A stretch of DNA of 13,542 bases from Eubacterium sp. CAG:248 (GTDB lineage: Bacteria > Bacillota > Clostridia > Lachnospirales > Lachnospiraceae): contig FR886131.1 in NCBI GenBank assembly GCA_000436475.1, positions 1-13,542 on the forward strand, given 5' to 3'. This document shows positions 1 to 8,169 of the stretch, one piece after another. The position numbers and the translations under genes are program-made. The notes below the pieces were generated by a model that worked only from the letters and a program-made list of their open reading frames with translations, was not told where the DNA came from and made no database searches. How positions within the stretch are numbered: position 1 is the first letter of the stretch; every line of letters begins with the position of its first letter.

Positions 1-3
1 GTT

Positions 4-31
4 CGTCACCAACTAATATTCAATTAAACAA
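4..31. repeat. Left arm of a 28-bp perfect terminal inverted repeat
   Basis: Bases 4-31 are the exact reverse complement of bases 13515-13542. Pairing fails at the next inner base on both sides (32 against 13514). The outer limit cannot be seen because the right arm runs to the last base of the window. The arm contains the stop codon (24-26) and last codons of the amidase gene. It has no strong internal hairpin, so it does not look like an ordinary terminator. What it does is unknown. Confidence 0.9.
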
Positions 32-1247
32 CGATATAGGTACTATAATGAAATCTTCTTAGCCGTCGTTCCATTTTGATTGCATTGGATAGTTCGGCAA
101 ATGCACCTACCTGTACCTTGTAGTAACCATCTTCATATATTATAAAGGCTGGGAAGCCATCTATAAGTAGAGAGTTTAATAAGCGGTCTGCATTATCTTT
201 ATTGTGGTATGCACCAGTCTGAACCCGGTAGAGAGGCTGATGTATATATGAATTATTGCAGGTGTTGCTGCAGGAGTTATTGTGTAGGCTGTTGCAGGAG
301 TTATCATTGCAGAGATTATATCCGGTGTCAGCAGTATAATTATCAGAGTTGTTAATACCTTCTGTAATACTTTCTGTCTCTGTTTTTGGAGTTATATCAT
401 ATCTATAAGAGGCATTATCACTATTAATAGAACTGCTTGTGCCGATGAAATTACCGGAATTATAGGAACTGCCGGAATTATAAGAATTGCCGGAGTTGCC
501 GAAATTACCGGAATTGCCGGAATTTCCGAAACTACTAGAATCATAGAAAGTACTAGAAGCTCCTAAATTGCTGGCGTTGCTGGAATTATTGGTATTGTTG
601 GAGCTGTTGGTATTGTTGGAACTATTGGTATTATTGGAACTGCTGGTATTATTGGAGTTGTTAGCTTTGTTGTAGCTGCTGTTTGAATGGTGAGTATTAG
701 AGTTGCGTGAACCAATAGGGAGGCTTTCTAATATTCCATCAGCTATAGCATTTGCAACCTTATCGAATTCCTGGTCAAATATATAGTTATCTTTTTCATT
801 ATTTATAAAGCCTGCTTCAACAAGGACAGCTGGCATCTTAGTTCTCTTAAGTACCACAAGATTTTTCCGGGTATCAACTCCCAGATTCTTAAATCCAACA
901 TTCTCAAGCTGGTTGTTTATGTTTCTTGCAACCTCTGACTTAAGTCCTGAATCATTGTATACAAGAGTTTCAACACCAGAATACTGGTTGGGCTTTTCAG
1001 AAGAGTTTCGATGTATTGACACGAAAAGATCAGCTCCTGAGTTGTTAGCATCAGTTGCCTTTTTAAAAGGTGTCTCATATTCGTCGTTAGTTCTTGTATA
1101 GAAAACATCAATTCCATTTTTTTTAAGAATATCGCCGACGGCCAGAGTAAGGTCGAGGGTATCATCTTTTTCCTGTCTGCCATTATAAACAGCACCAGGA
1201 TCGCTGCCACCATGGCCTGCATCAAGAGCTACTTTATATTTTGACAT
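24..1247 (-). CDS. N-acetylmuramoyl-L-alanine amidase with C-terminal SPOR domain
   Basis: This Amidase_3-family zinc enzyme should cleave the bond between N-acetylmuramic acid and L-alanine in peptidoglycan. In the 407-residue product, residues 6-19 carry the ALDAGHGGSDPGA motif with zinc ligand H12. E26 and H79 (in SIHRNSS) fit the other ligands, and E144 in LVEAGF fits the catalytic glutamate. Residues about 180-330 are a low-complexity Ser/Asn/Gly linker made of short repeats. Residues about 335-407 are a SPOR domain (YRVQTGAY, YKVQVGAF), which in this family binds glycan strands lacking stem peptides. I chose the start at 1247 because AGGAG (1253-1257) lies 5 bases before it; an in-frame ATG at 1271 adds eight residues but lacks such a site. 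There is no signal peptide. Layout and missing signal recall Bacillus CwlC, a mother-cell lysis amidase, but a sporulation role is only inferred. Confidence 0.93.
   Translation of the reverse strand: MSKYKVALDAGHGGSDPGAVYNGRQEKDDTLDLTLAVGDILKKNGIDVFYTRTNDEYETPFKKATDANNSGADLFVSIHRNSSEKPNQYSGVETLVYNDSGLKSEVARNINNQLENVGFKNLGVDTRKNLVVLKRTKMPAVLVEAGFINNEKDNYIFDQEFDKVANAIADGILESLPIGSRNSNTHHSNSSYNKANNSNNTSSSNNTNSSNNTNSSNNTNNSSNASNLGASSTFYDSSSFGNSGNSGNFGNSGNSYNSGSSYNSGNFIGTSSSINSDNASYRYDITPKTETESITEGINNSDNYTADTGYNLCNDNSCNSLHNNSCSNTCNNSYIHQPLYRVQTGAYHNKDNADRLLNSLLIDGFPAFIIYEDGYYKVQVGAFAELSNAIKMERRLRRFHYSTYIVV
450..535 (-). repeat. Gly/Asn/Ser-coding repeat in amidase linker
   Basis: This stretch is built from variants of a short unit, GCCGGAATT or close to it, read on the plus strand. 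It encodes the SGNSGNFGNSGN-type part of the amidase linker. A second repeat block (about 580-665, based on GGTATTGTTGGA-like units) encodes the SNNTNS part. Both keep frame, so copy-number changes by slippage would alter linker length without breaking the protein. Confidence 0.7.
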
Positions 1248-1361
1248 ATCCGCTCCTAAGGGAATTATCATTTTATTTTATTCATAAAAATATATAAAGA
1301 TACATATAATAATGAAAAAATATTGATTTTTGTATATAGGTGTATACAGAATGGGGGTATA

Positions 1362-2627
1362 ATGGTGTATGTTCATACTATGGAAACACCACAGGATATG
1401 ATAGATAAAGGGAAGATGCACATAAATGTATATGATAAACAGCAGGGAGCACCGCTTGCAAATGCAAGAATCACTCTGTCATACACAGGTAATCCGGATT
1501 CGATAATAAATGAACTTGTAACGGATTCAGAGGGGGCTGTTAATCTTGATGAACTTTTAGCACCACCGATAGAGTACAGCATGGAGCCAGGGGAAAAACA
1601 GCCATTTGCAGAATATACGATTGATGTCAGTGCCAACGGATATGAGGAGACTAACATATCCGGAATAGATGTCTTTTCAGGAGAAACGAGTATACAGGAT
1701 GTATATCTTAATGAAAATGAGTATGCAGTTGCGGAAGATAATATAGTTATTCCGGTTAATACCCTGTATGGAAACTATCCAGCCAAGATACCAGAGAGTG
1801 AGATAAAGCCACTTAACCAGTCTGGTGAGATAGTATTAAGCCGTGTTGTTATTCCTGAAACTATAGTTGTGCATGATGGTGTTCCTACTGATTCAACGGC
1901 GCTTGATTATTATGTCAGGTATAAGGATTATATTAAAAATGTTGCAAGCAGCGAGATATATTCAACATGGCCAAGGCAGACGTTAGAGGCTAATATACTT
2001 GCAATCATGTCATTTACATTGAACAGGGTGTATACAGAATGGTATAGAAACCAGAGTTATAATTTTACTATAACATCTTCAACAGCATTTGATCATAAAT
2101 GGGTGAATGGCAGAAATATATTTGAGAGTATATCAAATGTAGTAGATGAAATATTTGATAATTATCTTTCACGTCCGAATGTTAAGCAGCCAATACTTAC
2201 ACAGTACTGTGATGGAAAAAAATCAAGCTGTCCGAACTGGATGACACAGTGGGGAAGTAAGTATCTTGGTGACCAGGGATATTCATCAATCGATATATTA
2301 AGATATTATTATGGCGATGATATGTATATAAATACAGCAGAGCAGATACAGGGTATTCCTTCATCATGGCCTGGTGCCAATCTTGATATAGGGTCATCGG
2401 GTCAGAAAGTAAGACAGCTTCAGGAGCAGCTGAATCTCATAGGAGATTATTACAAGGCTATACCACCATTGTCAGTTGATGGAATATATGGAGAGCAGAC
2501 AGCAGAAGCGGTAAGACAGTTTCAGAGGATTAACAATATGCCACAGACAGGAGTCGTTGATTTTCCGACATGGTACCGTATATCAGACAGATATGTGAGA
2601 CTGTCAGGCATAGCTGAGCTTATGTAA
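1362..2627 (+). CDS. SpoIID/LytB-like protein with peptidoglycan-binding domain
   Basis: The 421-residue product has three parts. Residues about 16-130 resemble a beta-sandwich of the carboxypeptidase-regulatory or Cna-B type (GAPLANARITL, DSEGAVNLDE). Residues about 185-325 match SpoIID: SSEIYSTWP with E198 at the place of SpoIID's key glutamate, then LEANILAIMSFTLNR, and MTQWGS (294-299) followed by DILRYYYGD. SpoIID is a lytic transglycosylase that acts on denuded glycan during engulfment. Residues about 341-415 are a PG_binding_1 repeat (GSSGQKVRQLQEQLN, VDGIYGEQTAEAVRQFQ). I chose ATG 1362, with GGGGG at 1353-1357, over an in-frame TTG at 1323; ATG 1380 remains possible, since a TATAAT overlaps 1362. 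There is no signal peptide or membrane segment, unlike canonical SpoIID. It lies head-to-head with the amidase, which suggests a joint wall-remodelling task. The exact activity is not established. Confidence 0.85.
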   Translation: MVYVHTMETPQDMIDKGKMHINVYDKQQGAPLANARITLSYTGNPDSIINELVTDSEGAVNLDELLAPPIEYSMEPGEKQPFAEYTIDVSANGYEETNISGIDVFSGETSIQDVYLNENEYAVAEDNIVIPVNTLYGNYPAKIPESEIKPLNQSGEIVLSRVVIPETIVVHDGVPTDSTALDYYVRYKDYIKNVASSEIYSTWPRQTLEANILAIMSFTLNRVYTEWYRNQSYNFTITSSTAFDHKWVNGRNIFESISNVVDEIFDNYLSRPNVKQPILTQYCDGKKSSCPNWMTQWGSKYLGDQGYSSIDILRYYYGDDMYINTAEQIQGIPSSWPGANLDIGSSGQKVRQLQEQLNLIGDYYKAIPPLSVDGIYGEQTAEAVRQFQRINNMPQTGVVDFPTWYRISDRYVRLSGIAELM

Positions 2628-2675
2628 GCGGGCATGATATAGTCTGGATTATGGAAATGTTGTCTTTAAACAGTA

Positions 2676-2704
2676 TTGAAATAGTATTATAGTACTGATA
2701 TTAT
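2676..2704 (+). promoter_or_regulatory. Sigma-A-type promoter of the MerR gene with palindromic spacer
   Basis: TTGAAA (2676-2681) and TATTAT (2699-2704) are separated by exactly 17 bases. The spacer contains AGTATTATAGTACT (2683-2696), a 14-bp palindrome with 12 of 14 positions symmetric. It lies where a repressor would block polymerase. Autoregulation by the downstream MerR protein or binding by another regulator are both possible. The promoter call rests on sequence only. Confidence 0.6.
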
Positions 2705-2748
2705 GATGATATAAAGTAATGTGTACAAATGAAAGAGGCGAAAGATAT

Positions 2749-3591
2749 ATGAGGTATAAGATAAGTGATCTTGCAAAGCTTCTTGGCGTATCTACAAATA
2801 CGGTGAGAAGATATGAGGATATGGGTTATATATCTGCTGTAAGGGATGAGAACAGCGGATACAGGTATTACGATGATGATGGAGTGTTTGGTGTGCTCAA
2901 TGCTAAAATGCATATAAAGTATGGTTTTACGCATGAGCAGATAAGTAAAATGCAGAATTATACGCTTGATGAAACTATAGAGGCATGTCAGGAACGCATG
3001 CAGCAGTTGGATAAGCAGATAGCCTATATGACGTATTTAAGACACAGACTTAAGGATGACTGTTTGCTTATGAATAAGGCGGCATCTAATACAGATATAT
3101 ATGAAAAACAAAGTCTTCCTATGTATTATGTCTTATATAAGAATGGCGGAAAGCTGCTTCAGGAGCCAGAAAGACTGGAGCAGCTAAGCGAGTTTTTATA
3201 CAATTCACCAGAAATACAGCATATATACATAATTCCTGAGAGTGAGATGAAAGCAGGACGTTTTACTATAAGCTGTGGTTATTCGATTAAGGAAGAGCAT
3301 CTTGAAAAGTATCATCTTCATATTAACCAATATGCACAGAAGTATATTCCTAAGCCATCAGTTATGGGTATATCAAAGGTGCCGGCAAAGTTAAGCAATA
3401 TATATGATCACTCACAGGATGAGATTAAGGAGATTATGATAGGGCGTCACCTTGCGTATATGAAAGAGCATAATCTTGTCCTTGATGGTGATATAACAGG
3501 TATAGTTATAACAAAGGTTAAGGATGATGATAGTGATGATCATGTGATGTATATCCTTATGAGTGTTCCTGTACGGCATGAAAAACAGTGA
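2749..3591 (+). CDS. MerR-family transcriptional regulator
   Basis: MerR proteins bind between -35 and -10 of promoters with long spacers and twist the DNA so that polymerase can start. The 280-residue product opens with the winged helix-turn-helix (residues 1-70): ISDLAKLLGVSTNTVRRYEDMGYI and the wing signature DENSGYRYY. Residues about 74-104 (TLDETIEACQERMQQLDKQI...) should form the dimerising coiled coil. Residues about 119-275 form a large C-terminal domain, possibly of the BmrR/GyrI-like ligand-binding type; its ligand is unknown. It has no cysteine pattern typical of metal-sensing MerR proteins. ATG 2749 is chosen because AGAGG (2734-2738) precedes it and the wHTH begins there; ATG 2719 would add ten residues. 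It lies upstream of the pectinesterase gene, whose promoter has a 19-bp spacer, so that gene is a likely target. Confidence 0.9.
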   Translation: MRYKISDLAKLLGVSTNTVRRYEDMGYISAVRDENSGYRYYDDDGVFGVLNAKMHIKYGFTHEQISKMQNYTLDETIEACQERMQQLDKQIAYMTYLRHRLKDDCLLMNKAASNTDIYEKQSLPMYYVLYKNGGKLLQEPERLEQLSEFLYNSPEIQHIYIIPESEMKAGRFTISCGYSIKEEHLEKYHLHINQYAQKYIPKPSVMGISKVPAKLSNIYDHSQDEIKEIMIGRHLAYMKEHNLVLDGDITGIVITKVKDDDSDDHVMYILMSVPVRHEKQ

Positions 3592-3649
3592 ATTATGAGA
3601 TATTATGTTCGCATATAAAAACAATTCTTTGTTAAGTATGTAAAAGATA

Positions 3650-3680
3650 TTGACCTTGACATTGGTTCATACTTTATAGT
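3650..3680 (+). promoter_or_regulatory. MerR-type promoter of the pectinesterase gene (19-bp spacer)
   Basis: TTGACC (3650-3655) and TATAGT (3675-3680) are 19 bases apart, two more than a normal sigma-A promoter and typical of MerR-activated ones. The block from about 3640 to 3682 is repeated almost unchanged at about 8325-8368, before the second esterase gene. Across the promoter core there are only two substitutions, with one extra A upstream. The spacer begins TTGACA and contains GGTTCATACTT; its dyad symmetry is weak. An upstream AAGTATG (3634-3640) is the reverse complement of CATACTT (3668-3674), found only in this copy. Confidence 0.72.
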
Positions 3681-3718
3681 TTGTATTATGGATATCAAAA
3701 AGGTTTTATAAACAGACC

Positions 3719-3766
3719 CTGACAGTATCCATGCAGATATATAATGTTATAATGCCTTTAAAGGCA
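3719..3766 (+). promoter_or_regulatory. Possible second promoter and 14-bp palindrome in pectinesterase leader
   Basis: A TATAAT with an extended TGT in front (3745-3753) lies 28 bases before the start codon. Another TATAAT (3740-3745) sits 15 bases after CTGACA (3719-3724). Right behind is TGCCTTTAAAGGCA (3753-3766), a perfect 14-bp palindrome just before the ribosome binding site. In RNA started upstream, ATGGATA (3688-3694) could also pair with TATCCAT (3726-3732). Whether the palindrome is an operator or an RNA hairpin cannot be told from sequence. Confidence 0.4.
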
Positions 3767-3781
3767 GAAAGGGAGGTCAAT

Positions 3782-6700
3782 ATGCGCAAAACAACTAAAA
3801 GACGACTTAGCAGTCTTTTGTGTGCAGCTCTTATGCTTATTACAAGCATAGACGTAACTGCATTTGCAGCAGAATCAAAAGCGTCAACAAGAAAGATTGA
3901 CGTATGGGACATGGGCGCAGTACAGGAAGCAGATACAGATAAGTATAATAATCATATTACTGCTGCTGACTGGGAGAATTGTGACAATGTTTCAAAGGAT
4001 GGTAAATTCGTTGCCGGAGAAACAACATTTGGTGATCTTACAATCAATCATAATGCCAATGACAGATTGTTTTCGGCATCAGGCAAAAACTATGGAAGCA
4101 ATGCGTTAGCAACAACAGCATATGATGATGGATATACAGCATCCGGTATGTACTACTGTAATGGTACAGGAGGAGAAGGAAGAAGATACATTGCTATTAA
4201 CAATGTAGAAGCCGGAGATAAGATAGTTGTATACATGGCATCAAGCAATGCTGCTAATGGAACACTTCTTTTTAAGTATCTTGGTGAAGATAATGAACAG
4301 GTAGAAAAAGCAAGCTTTACTAACAAGGGAGCTAAGTATGAATTCGTGGCTAAGTATAGTGGTTCATATAAGGTGTATACAGATGCAGCAGCAGGAAAAC
4401 CTATATATAACAGGGTGGTAAGAATTCCGGGAGTAAAAGTCAGTGGAACAATAGAAGGCGTACAGGTAAGCGGTCTGAAGGTTTTATTTAAGGATGATGT
4501 TAACGATATCACATATGATGCAGATGTAAAAGGCAATACATTTACAGCTACACTTGCAGCAGGTTGTGATTATACAGCAGTTTTATCCGGAGTAGCAGGA
4601 TATGGATTTTCCGTTGATACAAAGAATGTTACAACAACTGTAGATGAAGCTCTGACAGGCAAGACAGGAGTTACATTAAAGGTAGAAGAAAAGAAAGTAT
4701 ATACATATACAGGAAAGGTTACAGGCTTTGCAGCAGATTATGATACATCGGGATTATCAGTTAAGCTCGTAGCTGACCCATCTTCATTAGCAGATGATGT
4801 GGTTCTTAAGCTTGATGATAACAAAGCTTTCAAAGCAACACTTGAGCCTGATGTTAAGTATACAGTTGAGCTTAGTGGAGTTAATGATTATGAAGTAGCT
4901 GATGGCAAAGAGGTTACAGGCCAGACAGATTACTCTAAAGATATAAGCGTTTCTGCTAAGAAGTTATATAAGGTAACAGGTAGATTTACAGATATTGATG
5001 CTAAAGCAGCAGTTACAGATATTAAGTTTATCAATGTTGATGACAAGTATGTGTATACAGGAAAGGTTACATCAGATGGATATGAAGTTTCTTTAAGAAA
5101 TGGTTCATATGAAGTTGAAGCAGCAGTTGATGGATATAGAACAACAACACATATAGTAGTCAATGATGCGGATGTAACTAAAGACATCTTAATGGTGTCA
5201 ACTAAAGATAAGGAACAGATTGAAAGAGTATCTGATATATATGTCGGATATAAAGAAAAAGGAAATGCAAACTATAATACAGTAAAAGAAGCAGTATCAG
5301 CAGTATCATTAATGACACCTGCTCCTGATGAGAATAATGGAGTTACTATTCATATTGCTCCTGGTACATATAGAGAACAGGTTATTATATCAACTCCATA
5401 TGTAAGACTTGTTAATGATGAAAAGTCATCAGGCAAAGAAGTGCTTCTTACATGGTATTATGGAATAGGATATAAGTATTACAGCATAGATTCTAAAGGC
5501 TATTATAATGCTGAAAATGCATATGATAAGTACGAGAAGGCAGCTGCAGCAAAATGGGGCTGTTCAGTACTGCTTAAAAATACAGCAACAGGATTTAGTG
5601 CTGATGGAATCACATTTGAAGCTTCGTTTAACCGTTATTTAACAGATGAAGAAATAGAAGATGGTGTGACACCTACAGAAAATAAGAATCTAGACAGAAA
5701 CTATGCAACAGATGTTACATCAAAGGCAGCAACAGAAAGAGCAACAGCCATGGCTATAGAAGCTGATAAGGTTGAATTCACAGACTGCGCGTTTCTTGGA
5801 AGCCAGGATACATTATATACTGGCAATTCAGCAACTAATATGTACTTTAAGAACTGCCATATAGAGGGTAATACAGATTACATATTTGGTGATGGAAACG
5901 CAGTGTTTGATGGATGTGAGCTTAGATTTGCAGGTTACAGTGCTGGCTCTGCAGGTGGTTATATTACAGCACATAAGCCAGCCTCTGCTGCAGCAACTAA
6001 GATTGGCTATGTATTTAGAAACTGTACAATAACAGGCAGTGATAAACTTGAGGTAAGTGCAGGATATCTTGGAAGACCTTGGGGTCAGGATGCAAAAGTA
6101 ACATTCCTTAATACTAAGATAAATGGTAGTTACATTAAGGATGAAGGCTGGTTTGAAATGTCTGGCAATAAGCCGGAGAAGGCTGGTTATACAGAATATA
6201 ATTCGGTTTATACAGATGGAACAGCAGTAGATGTTTCTAAGAGAGTAACAGGAGTTACAACAGATGAAAGTGTTGCAAAGAAAGATGTTGTGAATGATTA
6301 TCTTTCAGGCTGGACACCTAATGCTTATGTGGCTGATGAGGGCACAGTAGCATTTGTAAAGAAACCATATCTTGTGGATAATGGAGATATCAATGCACCA
6401 TATCCAGGACATACTCTTACTGTTATATACTCTCTTGGAGAGAAGAATGATAAAAATGATGCATCAGTAATCCGCTGGTATATTGTTAATGAGGATGGCA
6501 GCAGAACACTTGCAAAATCGTCAACTGCCAATGCTGATAATACATATAAGATTTCTAAGGATGCTATTGGAAAGCATATTGAAGTTGAAGTTGTACCTGA
6601 GAACTTAAGTGGTGTTAAGTCAGGAGCAGTAAAATATAAGGCAGAGGCATATGTAAGAGATGGATATGAAGATCCTACAGGTTCAACAGATATAGAACTT

Positions 6701-8104
6701 GGTGATGGAGTAAATGTATTTTTAGCAGGTGATTCAACTGTTAAGGATTATTCAGCATCAGGTATGTATATGAGCGGTAAGGCTCAGGCTGAAGGCTCAT
6801 GGGGCGAATATTTACAGGCGTTCTTTGATTCTTCAAAGGTTAAGGTGCAGAACTATGCCAATGGAGGACGAAGCAGCCGAAACTTTATCAATGAGGGCTC
6901 ATTAGATAAGATAAAAGCCAATATCAAAGCAGGCGATTATCTGTTTATACAGTTTGGACACAATGACTGTGCCAATGGAAAAGGATACATTGAAGATAGA
7001 TATGTACCACTTGGACAGCCAGATGCTGACGGAATATATCCTGTAACAGCAGGAACTAAAGTGGCAACACCATCATCACTTACTTCAAAGTATGGAGATA
7101 CATTCTATTCATATGATTGTGGTGGTACTTATAAATGGTATCTTAAACAATATATTGATGCGGCAAAGGAAGCAGGGGCAATACCGGTTCTTGTAACACC
7201 AGTATCAAGACTTTATTATACTAGTGAGGGTACTATCAAACCACATCATGATTCAACAGATAAAGAAACAGGAACACTTGTAACTGAAAATAATGCATAT
7301 GTTGAAGCAGTTAAACAGCTTGCAAAGGAACAGGATGTATTACTTATTGATGGTTTTGAGATAACAAAGAATATGTATGAGGAAGCATACAAAGCAGATG
7401 AAAAGGCAGCTAATGGCAAGTCTGTTAATGGTACACAGGTTATGTCAGCAGGAGACAGTACACATAGCAATAAGCTTGGTGGATTCATAACAGCAGAACT
7501 CTTTGCACAGCAGATCCAGAATATGAATATATCACTCTCAAAGGCTGTTAAATCACCATCCAGAGTAGCAGGTGTTAATCCGGATGGACAGCAGGTGTTT
7601 GTTGTTGATAAGAATGGAGTGCTTACTGCTAAAGCAGCAGATGCAAATGGCAGATTCACAGAAGATGCAGTGTACTGGACAACAAAAGGCCAGAGCCTTT
7701 TAAGTGCAATAAGTGCTAAGAGTGAAGAACTTAATAAGAGCGAGAATCCAACGCCAGCGCCAGACCCAACGCCAGCACCAGACCCAACGCCGGCACCGGA
7801 TCCAACACCAGCGCCAGACCCAACGCCAGCACCAGATCCAACACCAGCGCCAAACCCAACACCAGCGCCAGAACAGGGCGGCAGCGATAAGAAAGATGAT
7901 GGAGCTACGTCAGGTAGTGACAGTAATAAAGATGACAATACTATATCATCTGACGATAAAAATCCAGATGCTTCTAAAGATGATGTAAAAACAGCAGATG
8001 TATATCACGTGATAGGATATAGTGTGGCATTTACAATGGCATTAGCTGGAATAGTACTTCTTGTGTATGAAGATAGAAAAAAGAAAAGGCTGATTAATAA
8101 ATAA
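3782..8104 (+). CDS. Secreted pectin methylesterase (CE8) fused to SGNH acetylesterase (CE12-like)
   Basis: The 1440-residue surface protein should remove methyl and acetyl esters from pectin. A signal peptide (1 to about 29, AFA) is followed by an unassigned beta-rich region (about 40-215) and three carboxypeptidase-regulatory-like or Ig-like modules (216-475). The pectinesterase domain (about 480-810) has GTYRE, QDTLY (Q675, D676), NTDYIFG (D699) and LGRPWG (R765), matching the known catalytic residues. After another beta module (about 855-960), the SGNH domain (about 975-1265) has GDST (S985), GGRSS, GHND (N1061) and DSTH (D1225, H1228). A PTPAPD repeat linker and one membrane helix (about 1408-1430) with a KKKR tail end the protein. 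Start 3782 follows GGGAGG by 5 bases and begins the signal peptide; ATG 3731 does not. In the usual QAVAL motif the glutamine appears replaced by arginine (RATAMAI), assuming an ungapped alignment. Confidence 0.93.
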   Translation: MRKTTKRRLSSLLCAALMLITSIDVTAFAAESKASTRKIDVWDMGAVQEADTDKYNNHITAADWENCDNVSKDGKFVAGETTFGDLTINHNANDRLFSASGKNYGSNALATTAYDDGYTASGMYYCNGTGGEGRRYIAINNVEAGDKIVVYMASSNAANGTLLFKYLGEDNEQVEKASFTNKGAKYEFVAKYSGSYKVYTDAAAGKPIYNRVVRIPGVKVSGTIEGVQVSGLKVLFKDDVNDITYDADVKGNTFTATLAAGCDYTAVLSGVAGYGFSVDTKNVTTTVDEALTGKTGVTLKVEEKKVYTYTGKVTGFAADYDTSGLSVKLVADPSSLADDVVLKLDDNKAFKATLEPDVKYTVELSGVNDYEVADGKEVTGQTDYSKDISVSAKKLYKVTGRFTDIDAKAAVTDIKFINVDDKYVYTGKVTSDGYEVSLRNGSYEVEAAVDGYRTTTHIVVNDADVTKDILMVSTKDKEQIERVSDIYVGYKEKGNANYNTVKEAVSAVSLMTPAPDENNGVTIHIAPGTYREQVIISTPYVRLVNDEKSSGKEVLLTWYYGIGYKYYSIDSKGYYNAENAYDKYEKAAAAKWGCSVLLKNTATGFSADGITFEASFNRYLTDEEIEDGVTPTENKNLDRNYATDVTSKAATERATAMAIEADKVEFTDCAFLGSQDTLYTGNSATNMYFKNCHIEGNTDYIFGDGNAVFDGCELRFAGYSAGSAGGYITAHKPASAAATKIGYVFRNCTITGSDKLEVSAGYLGRPWGQDAKVTFLNTKINGSYIKDEGWFEMSGNKPEKAGYTEYNSVYTDGTAVDVSKRVTGVTTDESVAKKDVVNDYLSGWTPNAYVADEGTVAFVKKPYLVDNGDINAPYPGHTLTVIYSLGEKNDKNDASVIRWYIVNEDGSRTLAKSSTANADNTYKISKDAIGKHIEVEVVPENLSGVKSGAVKYKAEAYVRDGYEDPTGSTDIELGDGVNVFLAGDSTVKDYSASGMYMSGKAQAEGSWGEYLQAFFDSSKVKVQNYANGGRSSRNFINEGSLDKIKANIKAGDYLFIQFGHNDCANGKGYIEDRYVPLGQPDADGIYPVTAGTKVATPSSLTSKYGDTFYSYDCGGTYKWYLKQYIDAAKEAGAIPVLVTPVSRLYYTSEGTIKPHHDSTDKETGTLVTENNAYVEAVKQLAKEQDVLLIDGFEITKNMYEEAYKADEKAANGKSVNGTQVMSAGDSTHSNKLGGFITAELFAQQIQNMNISLSKAVKSPSRVAGVNPDGQQVFVVDKNGVLTAKAADANGRFTEDAVYWTTKGQSLLSAISAKSEELNKSENPTPAPDPTPAPDPTPAPDPTPAPDPTPAPDPTPAPNPTPAPEQGGSDKKDDGATSGSDSNKDDNTISSDDKNPDASKDDVKTADVYHVIGYSVAFTMALAGIVLLVYEDRKKKRLINK
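7748..7873 (+). repeat. Seven tandem 18-bp units coding PTPAPD
   Basis: Seven in-frame 18-bp units encode PTPAPD five times, then PTPAPN and PTPAPE. The units differ only at a few bases, mostly third codon positions. They form a stiff Pro/Thr spacer between the catalytic part and the membrane anchor. The stretch is visibly richer in G and C than its surroundings. In-frame slippage could change the spacer length. Confidence 0.95.
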
Positions 8105-8169
8105 TATAATAGTTATAGATACTAGTTTTAGTGATGATTAGAATTGATTAGTATTGATTGGCATTGAAT

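Noticed and set aside
917..1225. Minus-strand reading frame overlapping the amidase in another frame
   Set aside because: It lies wholly inside the conserved amidase catalytic domain, which is intact in its own frame.
1323..1363. Promoter for the SpoIID-like gene
   Set aside because: TATAAT overlaps the chosen start codon and no -35 box is correctly spaced, so no promoter could be supported in the divergent gap.
7246..7938. Long antisense reading frame opposite the end of the pectinesterase gene, rich in Gly/Val/Ser/Ala repeats
   Set aside because: It is the mirror of the PTPAPD repeat and neighbouring codons, has no ribosome binding site or recognisable domain, and the sense strand is a clear gene.
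7981..8104. Classic LPXTG sortase signal
   Set aside because: No LPXTG is present in either esterase; only a possible variant motif before the helix is seen.
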